Source of the DNA: Pseudomonadota bacterium
GTDB taxonomy: Bacteria > Pseudomonadota > Alphaproteobacteria > Sphingomonadales > Sphingomonadaceae
DNA length: 58,611 nt
Assembly (NCBI GenBank): GCA_023436615.1
Contig: JAEZIO010000077.1
Span: 1 to 58,611 of the forward strand
Direction of reading: 5' to 3'
Part shown: positions 36,590 to 45,906 of the stretch, in pieces
Layout: every line of letters starts with the position of its first letter
How positions within the stretch are numbered: position 1 is the stretch's first letter
The notes under the pieces: generated by a model
The model's input: only the letters and a program-made list of their open reading frames with translations
What the model was told of the DNA's origin: nothing
Database searches by the model: none
Translations under genes and position numbers: made by a program

Positions 36590-39244
36590 ATGGCCAGCAG
36601 CAACGACATCCGCCGCTCGTTCCTCGATTTCTTCGAGAAGAACGGACACGCGCGCGTGCCGTCGGCGCCGCTGGTCCCGCACAACGACCCGACTTTGATG
36701 TTCGTCAACGCGGGCATGGTGCCGTTCAAGAACGTCTTCACGGGGCTGGAAACGCGGCCGTACACCCAGGCAACGAGCGCGCAGAAGTGCGTCCGCGCCG
36801 GCGGCAAGCACAACGACCTCGACAATGTCGGCTATACCGCGCGGCACCACACCTTTTTTGAAATGCTCGGGAATTTCTCGTTCGGCGACTATTTCAAGGA
36901 TCGCGCGATCGAGCTGGCCTGGCAGCTTCTGACCAGGGAATGGGGCATTAACCCGGATCGCCTGACCGCGACCGTCTACCACACCGACGACGAAGCCTAC
37001 GACCTTTGGAAAAAGATCTCCGGCCTCCCCGAAAGCCGGATCATCAAGATCGCCACCAAGGACAATTTCTGGGCAATGGGCGACGACGGTCCTTGCGGGC
37101 CGTGCTCGGAAATCTTCTTCGATCACGGTGACCACCTGCCGGGCGGTCCTCCCGGAAGCGCCGACGAGGACGGAGACCGCTTCGTCGAGATCTGGAACCT
37201 CGTCTTCATGCAGTACGAGCAGGCGGCAGGCGAGATCGTTTCCGAGTTGCCGAGCAAGAGCATCGACACTGGCATGGGGCTCGAGCGCATCGCTGCAGTG
37301 CTCCAGGGCGTCCATGACAATTATGAGACGGACACGTTCCGGGCGCTGATCGAGGCGTCCCGGTCGCTGACGTCGAACAATGCGGGCGACAGCGCTGCCA
37401 GCCATCGGATCATCGCCGACCACCTGCGCACGTCCGGCTTCCTCGTGGCGGATGGGGTCCTGCCGGCGAACGAGGGCCGCGGCTACGTGCTTCGGCGGAT
37501 CATGCGCAGGGCCATGCGCCACGCGCATCTCCTCGGTGCGGCCGAGCCGCTGATGCACAGGCTCGTGCCCGCGCTGGTCGCGGAAATGGGCGCCGCCTAT
37601 CCGGAGCTGGTTCGCGCGCAGCCGCTGATCGAGGCGACTCTCGAGCAGGAGGAAACTCGGTTTCGGCAGACGCTCGCGACCGGATTGAAGCTTCTCGACG
37701 AAGCCACTTCGGAGCTCGGCGAGGGCGGGACTCTGCCCGGTGAGACCGCGTTCAAGCTCTACGACACCTACGGCTTCCCGTACGACCTCACCGAAGATGC
37801 CTTGCGGAGCCGCGGCCTTGCCGTCGACCGCGAGGGGTTCGATGCGGCAATGGCGCGGCAGAAAGCGGCTGCGCGCGCAGCCTGGAAGGGATCGGGAGAG
37901 AAGGCATCGGACGAACTGTGGTTCGATCTCGCGGAGGAATTCGGAAGCACCGAATTCACCGGCTACTCGGGCGACGAAGGCGAGGGCGTCGTACTGGCGA
38001 TCGTGAAGGACGGGACCCAGGTAGAGACGGCCGAAAGAGGCGATAATGTCCAGATCCTGCTCAACCAGACTCCTTTCTACGGCGAGAGCGGGGGACAAAC
38101 TGGCGACACTGGAAAGTTGACTACGCTCAAGGGTTTCGAAGGCCTAGTTGAGGACACGACGAAGCCGCTCGGCAAGCTCCACGTGCTTCGCACGAAGGTG
38201 GTGGCCGGTGAACTCTCGCTCGGCGAGACCGTCCATCAGGCGGTCGATTCCGAGCGCCGCAATCGCGTCCGCGCTAATCACAGCGCGACCCACCTCCTTC
38301 ACGCCGCGCTCCGGCATCGCCTCGGGGGCCACGTTACCCAGAAGGGAAGCCTCGTCGCCGCCGACTATTTCCGCTTCGATTTTTCGCATCCGAAGGCGAT
38401 GACTCGCGAGGACATCGAGGCCGTCGAAGCCGACGTGAATGCGCAGATCCGCGCGAATGAGCCTGTCACCACGCGGCTGATGACGCCCGACGAGGCGATC
38501 GCGGCCGGCGCGATGGCATTGTTCGGCGAAAAATATGGCGACGAGGTGCGCGTCCTGTCGATGGGCCGCGGCGTCGACGCCGATTATTCGGTCGAGCTTT
38601 GCGGCGGCACGCATGTGCGCGCGCTTGGCGACATCCAGCTGTTCAAGATCGTTTCGGAGAGCGCAGTGTCGTCGGGCGTGCGCCGGATCGAGGCGCTGAC
38701 AGGCGAAGCGGCGCGGCGCTGGCTCGTCGATCGCGATTCCAAGCTGCGCGAGGCCGCCGCGGCACTCAAGAGCGCCCCCGACGAAGTGCCTGCGCGCATT
38801 GCGGCGCTGGTCGAAGATCGCAAGCGGCTCGAACGAGAGCTGGCGGAGGCGAAGAAAGCGCTCGCCATGGGTGGAGCGAAGTCGACTTCCGACGACGCCG
38901 CGCCGGAGCGCGTGAATGGCAATGCGTTCATTGGGCAGATCGTGGAAGGCTTCGATCCCAAAGGGTTGCGCGCCGCTGTTGACGACATGAAGAAGAAACT
39001 CGGCTCGGGAATTGGCGCTCTGATTGCGGTCAACGACGGCCGCGCCAGCGTTGCCGTCGGAGTGACCGACGATCTTGCCGGGCAGGTGAGTGCGGTCGAG
39101 CTGGTCAAGGCCGCCGTGGCTGCCCTGGGCGGGCAGGGGGGCGGCGGGCGTCCGGACATGGCGCAGGGCGGCGGCCCAGACGGATCGAAGGCCGACGAAG
39201 CGCTTGCCGCGGTCAGGAGCGCAATCGAGAAGATCGCCGCTTGA
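36590..39244 (+). CDS. alaS: Alanyl-tRNA synthetase
   Basis: AlaS charges and proofreads tRNA-Ala. The 884 residues hold the class II catalytic core (NAGMVPFKNVF near 39), the editing domain with zinc ligands HSATHLLH and CGGTH, a coiled coil near 730-765, and the C-Ala domain. The ATG at 36590 gives the standard SSNDIRRSFLDFF start with GAGGG upstream. Its stop codon overlaps the TTG of the GFA gene. Confidence 0.97.
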   Translation: MASSNDIRRSFLDFFEKNGHARVPSAPLVPHNDPTLMFVNAGMVPFKNVFTGLETRPYTQATSAQKCVRAGGKHNDLDNVGYTARHHTFFEMLGNFSFGDYFKDRAIELAWQLLTREWGINPDRLTATVYHTDDEAYDLWKKISGLPESRIIKIATKDNFWAMGDDGPCGPCSEIFFDHGDHLPGGPPGSADEDGDRFVEIWNLVFMQYEQAAGEIVSELPSKSIDTGMGLERIAAVLQGVHDNYETDTFRALIEASRSLTSNNAGDSAASHRIIADHLRTSGFLVADGVLPANEGRGYVLRRIMRRAMRHAHLLGAAEPLMHRLVPALVAEMGAAYPELVRAQPLIEATLEQEETRFRQTLATGLKLLDEATSELGEGGTLPGETAFKLYDTYGFPYDLTEDALRSRGLAVDREGFDAAMARQKAAARAAWKGSGEKASDELWFDLAEEFGSTEFTGYSGDEGEGVVLAIVKDGTQVETAERGDNVQILLNQTPFYGESGGQTGDTGKLTTLKGFEGLVEDTTKPLGKLHVLRTKVVAGELSLGETVHQAVDSERRNRVRANHSATHLLHAALRHRLGGHVTQKGSLVAADYFRFDFSHPKAMTREDIEAVEADVNAQIRANEPVTTRLMTPDEAIAAGAMALFGEKYGDEVRVLSMGRGVDADYSVELCGGTHVRALGDIQLFKIVSESAVSSGVRRIEALTGEAARRWLVDRDSKLREAAAALKSAPDEVPARIAALVEDRKRLERELAEAKKALAMGGAKSTSDDAAPERVNGNAFIGQIVEGFDPKGLRAAVDDMKKKLGSGIGALIAVNDGRASVAVGVTDDLAGQVSAVELVKAAVAALGGQGGGGRPDMAQGGGPDGSKADEALAAVRSAIEKIAA

Positions 39245-39684
39245 TCGACACCGCATCAGCCGATCCGGTTACGCTGGACGGTGGCTGCCACTGCGGCGCG
39301 GTGCGGTTCACGGTGACCCTGACCGAAGGCTTTGCCTCCGCGCGGCGGTGCACCTGTTCGATCTGCCGGATGCGCGGAGCTGTCGCGGTGACGTCAACGC
39401 CGGAGGATTTCCGGATAACCCAAGGCGAGGACAAGCTCGCGACCTATCGGTTCAACACAATGAGCGCCGAGCATCATTTCTGCAGCGTCTGTGGCATTTA
39501 TACGCACCATAAGCGCCGCTCGAACCCCGGCCAGCTCGGCATCAATGTCGCCTGCCTGGACGGCGTGTCGCCCTTCGATTTCGACGAGGTCGTCGTCTAC
39601 GACGGCAGCAGGCACGCCGCCGATGATGCCGAGGGCAAGACCTATGTGGCGGGCGTGCTTCGGTTCGAGCCTGCCGAGGGCTGA
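39241..39684 (+). CDS. GFA/CENP-V family zinc-binding protein
   Basis: The 147 residues show the GFA zinc ligands: GGCHCGAVRF near 15-24, CTCSICR near 38-44 and FCSVCGIY near 80-87. Relatives include putative glutathione-dependent formaldehyde-activating enzymes, but that activity is not reliable across the family. The start appears to be a TTG sharing bases with the alaS stop, so expression is probably coupled. It overlaps the convergent antiporter gene by 43 bases. Confidence 0.85.
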   Translation: MIDTASADPVTLDGGCHCGAVRFTVTLTEGFASARRCTCSICRMRGAVAVTSTPEDFRITQGEDKLATYRFNTMSAEHHFCSVCGIYTHHKRRSNPGQLGINVACLDGVSPFDFDEVVVYDGSRHAADDAEGKTYVAGVLRFEPAEG

Positions 39685-41456
39685 GCAGCATCCCTTGCGC
39701 GGCGGCGTCCAAGCCGCGGTTTTTCCTCCAGCTCGGCCTCTTCCTTGATCTGGGCGCGCAACCGGTCTCGCTTTTCGTGGATCGAGGCGATGACCGGCCC
39801 CATCGCCACTCCGAGATCTACCAGCGCCGCTTCGGCGAGCTGCAGCGAGGCCTCCAGCGTTTCCGGCACCGCGTCTGTAACGCCGGCCTTGTACAGCCGT
39901 GCGGCATGATGCGCGTCGCGGGCGCGGGCGATGATCGGAAGGTCCGGAAAGGATTCGCGCAGTCGCTCCGCAAGCCGGACGACCAGCACCGGATTGTCCA
40001 TCGTCAGGATGAACGCCGCGGGATTGCCGCTCTGCAGCCGTGAGATGATCTCCGGATGGGCGACATCGCCGAACACCACCTGGTAGCCGTTGCTCCGGGC
40101 GTCGGCGACGGAATCCACGTCGGAATCGATCGAAAGATATTCGCGCCCGTGCGCATCGAGCATGTCCGCAATGATCCGCCCGACCCGCCCGAAGCCGAGA
40201 ACCACGATTTTCGAAGAGCCGCCTTCCTGGAGCGCATCGGAGACCTGGCTTGGGGCGTGGCGGCGGACTTGCTGCCCCGCGAACCTGCCGAGCCTTGCGA
40301 GGAACGGGGTGATGGTCAGCCCGATGGCGGTGACGATCTGCCAGAATGCGGCCGTGTCGGCCTGGATAAGCTGAGCCGCAGCGGCCGTGCTCAACACGAT
40401 GAGCGTGGTCTCCGACGGCGCGGCCATCAGTATCCCGGCTTCAGCCGCTACCGCGGGACGCGCGCCTTCGAGCCTAAGAAGCCCCGCCGTGATGATGGCT
40501 TTGGCGGCGATAACCGCAACGACGGCAGCGAGTATCTCTTGCCAGCTGCCGGCGATCAGCCGCGGGTTGAGGCTCATTCCGACCGTGATCAGGAAGATTC
40601 CCAGGCCCAGTCCGCGAAAAGGCGCGGTCACCACCTCGACTTCGCCCCGATATTCGGTCTCGGCGATCACGATGCCCGCGATCAGCGCTCCGAACACCGG
40701 CGAGAAGCCGACCGCCGACGTGATGAGGCTTGCCGCGATCACGACCAGCAGGCAGGCCGACAGGAACAGCTCCGGGCTTTTGGTGCGGGCGGCTTGCGCG
40801 AACAGTATCGGCAGCAGCATCCTGCCCCCGATCAACAATGCGATCGCCGCCAAACCGCCCAGCAGCAGCGTCAGCAGCAGCGAGCCTATCCCGGCGTCCG
40901 CGGAATAGGGCGCCATCGCCCCCAGCGCGAACACGATGGGCACGAGCGCAACGTCCTCGAAGAGCAGCATACCCAGAGCGGAGCGGCCGACGGCGCTGTG
41001 CGTGCCGACGAGCGGAATGACGAGGGCAGTGGAGGAAAGGGCGAGCGCCAGGCCGAGACCGATCGCGCCCTGTGGACCTTGTCCCATCAAGTATAGAGCA
41101 AGTCCGATCGCGGCAGCGCAGCCAACGAGTTCCGCCGCGCCTACCCCGAAGACGAGCCGTCGCATTCCCCAAAGGCGGCGGAATGACAGCTCGAGCCCGA
41201 TCGAGAAAAGCAGGAGGATGATCCCGAGCTCTGCGAACGGCTCGATCGCGCTTGGGTTCGTGATCGTGATATAATTGAGCCACGGCATCGCGCCGGCCAT
41301 AGAACCGAGGCCGGACGGGCCCACGAGTGCGCCGAACAGGATGAACCCGATGATCGGGCTGATCCTCAGCCGGGCGAAAGCCGGGATGACGATCCCGGCA
41401 GCACCGAGAATTACAAGAGCGTCGCTGAAACCCGAGGTACTGAATTCTCCATGCAT
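39642..41456 (-). CDS. CPA2 family K+/H+ antiporter with RCK domain
   Basis: A 604-residue protein: about 12 membrane helices form a Na+/H+ exchanger module (1-390), followed by a TrkA-N/RCK nucleotide-binding domain at about 420-540 (IVVLGFGRVGRIIADMLDAHG). The layout is that of YbaL/KefB-type antiporters gated by NAD(H) or glutathione adducts. The tail is charged and may be a coiled coil. It likely exports K+ under stress. Its end overlaps the GFA gene. Confidence 0.92.
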   Translation of the reverse strand: MHGEFSTSGFSDALVILGAAGIVIPAFARLRISPIIGFILFGALVGPSGLGSMAGAMPWLNYITITNPSAIEPFAELGIILLLFSIGLELSFRRLWGMRRLVFGVGAAELVGCAAAIGLALYLMGQGPQGAIGLGLALALSSTALVIPLVGTHSAVGRSALGMLLFEDVALVPIVFALGAMAPYSADAGIGSLLLTLLLGGLAAIALLIGGRMLLPILFAQAARTKSPELFLSACLLVVIAASLITSAVGFSPVFGALIAGIVIAETEYRGEVEVVTAPFRGLGLGIFLITVGMSLNPRLIAGSWQEILAAVVAVIAAKAIITAGLLRLEGARPAVAAEAGILMAAPSETTLIVLSTAAAAQLIQADTAAFWQIVTAIGLTITPFLARLGRFAGQQVRRHAPSQVSDALQEGGSSKIVVLGFGRVGRIIADMLDAHGREYLSIDSDVDSVADARSNGYQVVFGDVAHPEIISRLQSGNPAAFILTMDNPVLVVRLAERLRESFPDLPIIARARDAHHAARLYKAGVTDAVPETLEASLQLAEAALVDLGVAMGPVIASIHEKRDRLRAQIKEEAELEEKPRLGRRRARDAAQPSAGSNRSTPAT

Positions 41457-41503
41457 GCAGCCGTTAAAGCAGCGGCCCCGCCGCTTGTCACTGAAGGTGA
41501 TGC

Positions 41504-42748
41504 ATGCTCACTGGCGTCATGACGCCAACCGGCAAGAGCGACCTCGACCTGATCGTCGTCGGCGGGGGACCGGCCGGAATGATGGCGGGCCTCCTGTTCG
41601 CTCGCGCCGGCTGCCGGGTCAAAGTGCTGGAAAAGCACGCGGACTTCTTCCGAGATTTCCGCGGAGACACCGTTCACCCGTCGACGATGGAGATCCTCGA
41701 CCAGCTCGGCATGCTGCAGCGCTTCCTGACTCGGCCGCACAACAAGGTTGCCCAAGCGGAGCTTCGAATTGCCGGACGCGACTACAGGATTGGTGACCTT
41801 TCGCATCTAAACACGGCCGCGCCATTCATCGCGATGATGCCGCAATGGGACTTCCTCGATTTCCTGCGCGAAGAGGCCAGGTCCTTCCCCGGCTTCGCGC
41901 TCGACATGGAAGCGCCGGTCGAAAGGTTCCTTGAAAAGGATGGTCGAGTCACCGGCGTCCGCCGCGACAACGGCGACGAATTGAGAGCGCGGCTCACCAT
42001 CGCTGCCGACGGCCGCGCATCGATTGTGCGCAAAATGCTTCCGCTGGTGGACCTCGGCGCACCGATGGACGTGTTCTGGTTCCGCGTTGCGAAGGAACCG
42101 AAGGAGCAGGGCGCGCTTCGCGGCAATGTGGAGCGCGGGCGGCTCCTGGTGATGATCGACCGCGGCGAATATTGGCAGTGCGCCTTTCTCATCCCGAAGG
42201 GCGCGGCGGCGGAATACCAGCACCGCGGGATCGACTCCATCCGCGCCGAGGTGGCGGCGGCAGCACCACCGGATCTCGATTTGGCCGAGCTCGACGAGAT
42301 CACGGACCTGCATCTGTTGACCGTGAAGCTCGACCGGCTGACGTGCTGGCATCGGCCCGGCCTGCTTGCCATCGGTGACGCAGCCCATGCGATGTCCCCG
42401 ATCGGCGGCATAGGAATCAATCTCGCGATCCAGGATGCCGTAGCCGCCGCCAATGCCTTGGCCGGTCCGCTCGCGCGGGGCGAGGACGTGGATTCTCTGC
42501 TCCACAAGGTGCAGGAACGGCGGCTGTTTGCGACGCGGATGATTCAGGCCGCCCAGAAGGCGGCGCAGGACAATATCATCGGCCGCCTTCTTCAGCCGGG
42601 TGAGCCGATCCGAACGGCGCCGCTGCTGGTACGCCTGCTCGATCGCTATCCACTCCTTCGGCGCATTCCGGGCCGGCTGATCGGCCTCGGAATCAGGCGT
42701 GAGCGGGTTCGCTCTCCCAGCTCGCCATCGCTGCCTCGAGGTTCGTGA
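41504..42748 (+). CDS. FAD-dependent monooxygenase/oxidoreductase
   Basis: A 414-residue flavoprotein of the PHBH/UbiH superfamily: the FAD-binding GGGPAGMMAGLLFARAG near 20-36, a central substrate domain, and the second FAD motif GDAAHAMSPIGGIGINLA near 290-307. Its substrate, perhaps an aromatic or polyprenyl compound, is unknown. The ATG at 41504 has GAAGGTG upstream; the ATG at 41519 does not. The C-terminus runs 56 bases into the convergent icd gene and ends in a Ser/Pro/Arg-rich stretch. Confidence 0.88.
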   Translation: MLTGVMTPTGKSDLDLIVVGGGPAGMMAGLLFARAGCRVKVLEKHADFFRDFRGDTVHPSTMEILDQLGMLQRFLTRPHNKVAQAELRIAGRDYRIGDLSHLNTAAPFIAMMPQWDFLDFLREEARSFPGFALDMEAPVERFLEKDGRVTGVRRDNGDELRARLTIAADGRASIVRKMLPLVDLGAPMDVFWFRVAKEPKEQGALRGNVERGRLLVMIDRGEYWQCAFLIPKGAAAEYQHRGIDSIRAEVAAAAPPDLDLAELDEITDLHLLTVKLDRLTCWHRPGLLAIGDAAHAMSPIGGIGINLAIQDAVAAANALAGPLARGEDVDSLLHKVQERRLFATRMIQAAQKAAQDNIIGRLLQPGEPIRTAPLLVRLLDRYPLLRRIPGRLIGLGIRRERVRSPSSPSLPRGS

Positions 42749-43931
42749 CGATCGCTTCGAAGAACTGCTCGGTCGTCATCCACGGCTGCTCGGGACCCAC
42801 CAGGATGGCCAGGTCCTTCGTCATCTGCCCGTTTTCGACCGTTTCGACGCAGACTCGCTCGAGCGTCTCCGCGAACCGCACCACGTCGGGCGTGTCGTCG
42901 AACTTGCCGCGATATTTGAGGCCGCCCGTCCAGGCGAAGATCGAAGCGATGGGGTTGGTCGAGGTCGCCTTCCCCTGCTCGTGCATGCGATAGTGCCGGG
43001 TCACCGTTCCGTGCGCCGCTTCCGCCTCGACGGTCTTTCCGTCGGGGGTCATCAGGACCGAGGTCATCAGGCCCAGCGAGCCGAAGCCCTGCGCAACCTG
43101 GTCCGACTGAACGTCACCGTCGTAATTCTTGCAGGCCCAGACGAACTTGCCGCTCCACTTGAGCGCCGAGGCTACCATGTCGTCGATCAGACGATGCTGA
43201 TATTCGATGCCAGCTTTCTCGAACTTCGCCTTGTATTCTCTGTCGTAAATTTCCTGGAAGATGTCCTTGAAGCGGCCGTCATAGGCCTTGAGGATCGTGT
43301 TCTTCGTCGACAGGTAAACCGGCCACCCGCGGTTAAGCCCGTAATTGAAGCAGGCGTGTGCGAAGTCGCGGATCGATTCATCGACATTGTACATGCCCAT
43401 GGCGACGCCCGATGAATCGAACTCGAACACCTCATGTTCGATCGTCTCGCCATTGTCCCCCTGCCACTTGATGGTGAGCTTGCCCGGGCCGGGCACGCGG
43501 AAATCCGTCGCCTTGTACTGGTCGCCGAAGGCGTGACGGCCGACCACGATCGGGTCGGTCCAGCCGGGGATCAGCCGCGGGACGTTGGCGATGACGATCG
43601 GCTCGCGGAACACGACACCGCCAAGGATGTTGCGGATCGTGCCGTTGGGCGACTTCCACATCTTCTTCAGCGCGAACTCCTCGACCCGGGCCTCGTCCGG
43701 GGTGATGGTCGCGCATTTGACGCCGACGCCGTGCGTCTTGATCGCCTCGGCCGCCTCGACGGTGATCCGGTCCTCGGTCTCATCGCGCTTCTGGATCGAC
43801 AGGTCGTAGTAGAGCAGCTCGACATCGAGATATGGCTGGATCAGCCGTTCGCGGATCCACTGCCAGATGATTCGAGTCATTTCGTCGCCGTCTAGCTCGA
43901 CGACCGGGTTCTTCACCTTGATCTTGGCCAT
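42693..43931 (-). CDS. icd: NADP-dependent isocitrate dehydrogenase
   Basis: Icd converts isocitrate to 2-oxoglutarate in the TCA cycle. The 412-residue sequence (MAKIKVKNPVVELDGDEMTR, later NYDGDVQSDQVAQGFGSLG) is the dimeric eukaryote-like form usual in alphaproteobacteria, distinct from the E. coli type. The ATG at 43931 follows AGGAC. Divergent psd starts 107 bases away. It overlaps the end of the monooxygenase gene. Confidence 0.97.
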   Translation of the reverse strand: MAKIKVKNPVVELDGDEMTRIIWQWIRERLIQPYLDVELLYYDLSIQKRDETEDRITVEAAEAIKTHGVGVKCATITPDEARVEEFALKKMWKSPNGTIRNILGGVVFREPIVIANVPRLIPGWTDPIVVGRHAFGDQYKATDFRVPGPGKLTIKWQGDNGETIEHEVFEFDSSGVAMGMYNVDESIRDFAHACFNYGLNRGWPVYLSTKNTILKAYDGRFKDIFQEIYDREYKAKFEKAGIEYQHRLIDDMVASALKWSGKFVWACKNYDGDVQSDQVAQGFGSLGLMTSVLMTPDGKTVEAEAAHGTVTRHYRMHEQGKATSTNPIASIFAWTGGLKYRGKFDDTPDVVRFAETLERVCVETVENGQMTKDLAILVGPEQPWMTTEQFFEAIVTNLEAAMASWESEPAHA

Positions 43932-44038
43932 GTCCGTCCTGCAATTCTTCGGATTGGCAGCGCGCATAGGCGAAGCGTCCGAACGAAGGCAACCGCACCC
44001 GATTGGCAATGGTTCCGAGCCACTCTAAGGCGTCCGCC

Positions 44039-44779
44039 ATGGCTGAACTTGAAAAGCCGGACTCGCCCCTGGCTACAACCAATACCAAGTGGCGTTTCCC
44101 CTCCGTCCACCCCGAAGGGCGAAAGTTCCTTCTGCTGTCGGCAATCGCTACGCTGGTGGTCTACGGGGGGATCAGCCACTTCCTCGGCTGGCTGCTGGTC
44201 GGCGTGACCATCTGGGTAGCGGCATTCTTCCGCGACCCCATCCGCACCACGCCGCGCGGTGACAACCTGATCGTGGCCCCCGCCGACGGCTTGATCACGA
44301 CCATCGCAAAGGTGCCGCCGCCGCCCGAGCTGGCCGGGCCGAGCGGCCTCGCAGACCGGGAGATGACCCGCGTCTCCATTTTCATGAGTGTCTTCGACGT
44401 CCACATCAACCGATCGCCGGTGACCGGCCGCGTGCTGAAGATGGTCTACGTCCCCGGCAAGTTCCTCAACGCCGATCTCGACAAGGCGAGCGAGGACAAC
44501 GAGCGCCAGCACTTCCTGATCGAGGCTGCCGGCGGGGTGCCGATCGGGGTCACGCAGATCGCCGGCCTCGTCGCACGGCGGATCCTGACTTTCGTGGGCG
44601 AGGGGGACAGCGTCGAGGCAGGCCAGCGGATCGGCATGATCCGCTTCGGCAGCCGCGTCGACGTCTATTTGCCGGCCGGTACGGAGCCACAGGTGCTGCT
44701 TGGCCAGCGCGCCATTGCCGGTGAAACGCTCATTGCCGAGCTCGGGGTCGCCCGGCGCCTGACGGGCACGAGCCAGTGA
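44039..44779 (+). CDS. psd: Phosphatidylserine decarboxylase proenzyme
   Basis: Psd makes phosphatidylethanolamine. The 246-residue short form has two N-terminal hydrophobic helices (about 22-60) and the self-cleavage site RFGSR with Ser205, which becomes the pyruvoyl group. AAGG lies eight bases before the ATG at 44039; earlier in-frame starts lack a site. pssA begins inside the stop codon, giving a two-gene phosphatidylserine-to-PE operon. Confidence 0.95.
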   Translation: MAELEKPDSPLATTNTKWRFPSVHPEGRKFLLLSAIATLVVYGGISHFLGWLLVGVTIWVAAFFRDPIRTTPRGDNLIVAPADGLITTIAKVPPPPELAGPSGLADREMTRVSIFMSVFDVHINRSPVTGRVLKMVYVPGKFLNADLDKASEDNERQHFLIEAAGGVPIGVTQIAGLVARRILTFVGEGDSVEAGQRIGMIRFGSRVDVYLPAGTEPQVLLGQRAIAGETLIAELGVARRLTGTSQ

Positions 44780-45573
44780 TTGACACGCCGGCGACGGGAA
44801 GCGGCGGGATTCCGTTTCGCGCGCTGGCACCCAATGCCGTAACCGCACTTGCCCTGTGCTTCGGCCTCACCGGTATCCGGTTTGCGATCGGCGGCGAGTG
44901 GGACAAGGCCCTCGGTGCGATCGTCTTCGCCGGCGTCCTCGATGGAATGGACGGTCGGATCGCTCGCCTGCTGCGGGCGGACAGCCGTTTCGGCGCAGAG
45001 CTCGACAGTCTGTCCGACGTCACCGCTTTCGGCGTTGCACCCGCAGTGGTGATGTACCTGTGGTCGCTGCAATCGGCCCCCCAGTTTGGCTGGACGGCTG
45101 CCCTCGCCCTTGCGCTGGCCTGCGCGCTGCGGCTTGCCCGGTTCAATGCGCGCATCGATTCCGAAGACCAGCCGCACAAGTCGGCCGGGTTCAACACCGG
45201 GGTTCCCGCCCCGGCGGGCGCGGGCATCGCCTTTGTTCCGGTCTATCTGTGGCTGATCACCGGAGTCGACGTTTTCCGCGCCTGGTACGTGACGATGCCC
45301 TGGGTGCTGTTCGTCGCACTGCTGATGATTTCGAGCGTCGCGACATTCAGCTGGTCGAGCCTGCGAATCAGGCGCTCGTCGCGGCTGTTCGCCCTTGCCG
45401 GCATCGGTTTGCTCGGAGCAGCGCTGGTTACCAATCCGTGGGTCACGCTGCTCGCGATCGCGGCACTCTATCTGGCTATGCTTCCGTTCAGCGTCGCGAG
45501 CTACGCGCAGGTCAAGCGCCGGCGTGGCGGGGCAGCCGCTTCAGTCCGCCGCGGCCGAACAAGGCGGCAGTGA
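44776..45573 (+). CDS. pssA: CDP-diacylglycerol-serine O-phosphatidyltransferase
   Basis: PssA makes phosphatidylserine, the substrate of the upstream Psd. The 265-residue membrane protein has the CDP-alcohol phosphotransferase motif DG-x2-AR-x8-G-x3-D-x3-D (DGMDGRIARLL then GAELDSLSD near 56-80) and about eight helices. The start is a GTG overlapping the psd stop. The last 62 bases overlap the convergent small membrane gene. Confidence 0.95.
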   Translation: MIDTPATGSGGIPFRALAPNAVTALALCFGLTGIRFAIGGEWDKALGAIVFAGVLDGMDGRIARLLRADSRFGAELDSLSDVTAFGVAPAVVMYLWSLQSAPQFGWTAALALALACALRLARFNARIDSEDQPHKSAGFNTGVPAPAGAGIAFVPVYLWLITGVDVFRAWYVTMPWVLFVALLMISSVATFSWSSLRIRRSSRLFALAGIGLLGAALVTNPWVTLLAIAALYLAMLPFSVASYAQVKRRRGGAAASVRRGRTRRQ

Positions 45574-45667
45574 TGTCGGCGCGGCGGTCGTAGATCTGCT
45601 GGAGCGCCAGGCTTCCGGCAATCCAGAAGCAGCCGAGGAAAAGAAGGTTCAATAGTGGTGCAAGCAT
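45512..45667 (-). CDS. Putative SOS-controlled small membrane protein (51 aa)
   Basis: The 51-residue product has one hydrophobic helix at about residues 2-22 (LLNLLFLGCFWIAGSLAL) and a basic tail, like small inner-membrane regulators. Codons in the body mostly end in G or C, supporting coding on this strand. AGGGA lies nine bases before the ATG. The upstream TTGACA promoter contains a perfect LexA-type GTTC-N7-GTTC box, and its predicted start leaves this ATG as the first usable one. Caulobacter SidA, an SOS-induced small division inhibitor, is an analogy only; no sequence match is claimed. Confidence 0.6.
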   Translation of the reverse strand: MLAPLLNLLFLGCFWIAGSLALQQIYDRRADITAALFGRGGLKRLPRHAGA

Positions 45668-45727
45668 CGTAGGTCGTCCCTGTTTGTAGAGCCTCGCTGG
45701 AAGACCGAAGCGAAGCTGGGACGGACC

Positions 45728-45756
45728 AATGTTCTTCGTTTGTTCTCCATTGTCAA
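45728..45756 (-). promoter_or_regulatory. SOS promoter with LexA box for the small membrane gene
   Basis: On the minus strand a perfect -35 TTGACA (45751-45756) and a -10 AACATT (45728-45733) are 17 bases apart. GAAC-N7-GAAC (45731-45745, equal to GTTC-N7-GTTC on the other strand), the alphaproteobacterial LexA operator, lies within the spacer and the first bases of the -10. Binding there would block polymerase. Confidence 0.6.
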
Positions 45757-45906
45757 GCGGCACTCGTGACCCTCTCGCAAGAGGTTGAACCGCCACGCTT
45801 CTTCGGCTACGGGCGCGCCATCCCACAGGTGGAGCTTACATACCGGTGCCGGCCGACAGGCCGGTGACACGGCTCCACCGAGGCAAAACCGGAAGGAGAC
45901 TATCCA
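45757..45906 (+). promoter_or_regulatory. Leader of rpsB with hairpin
   Basis: The 333 bases between pssA and rpsB hold the small minus-strand gene and its promoter, then this leader. TTGAAC at 45785-45790 is a possible -35, with a weak TACGGG 17 bases later. CCGGCC-GACA-GGCCGG (45849-45864) forms a stable hairpin, and AAGGAG precedes the start. The hairpin could bind S2 for autoregulation, but this is inference. Confidence 0.35.
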
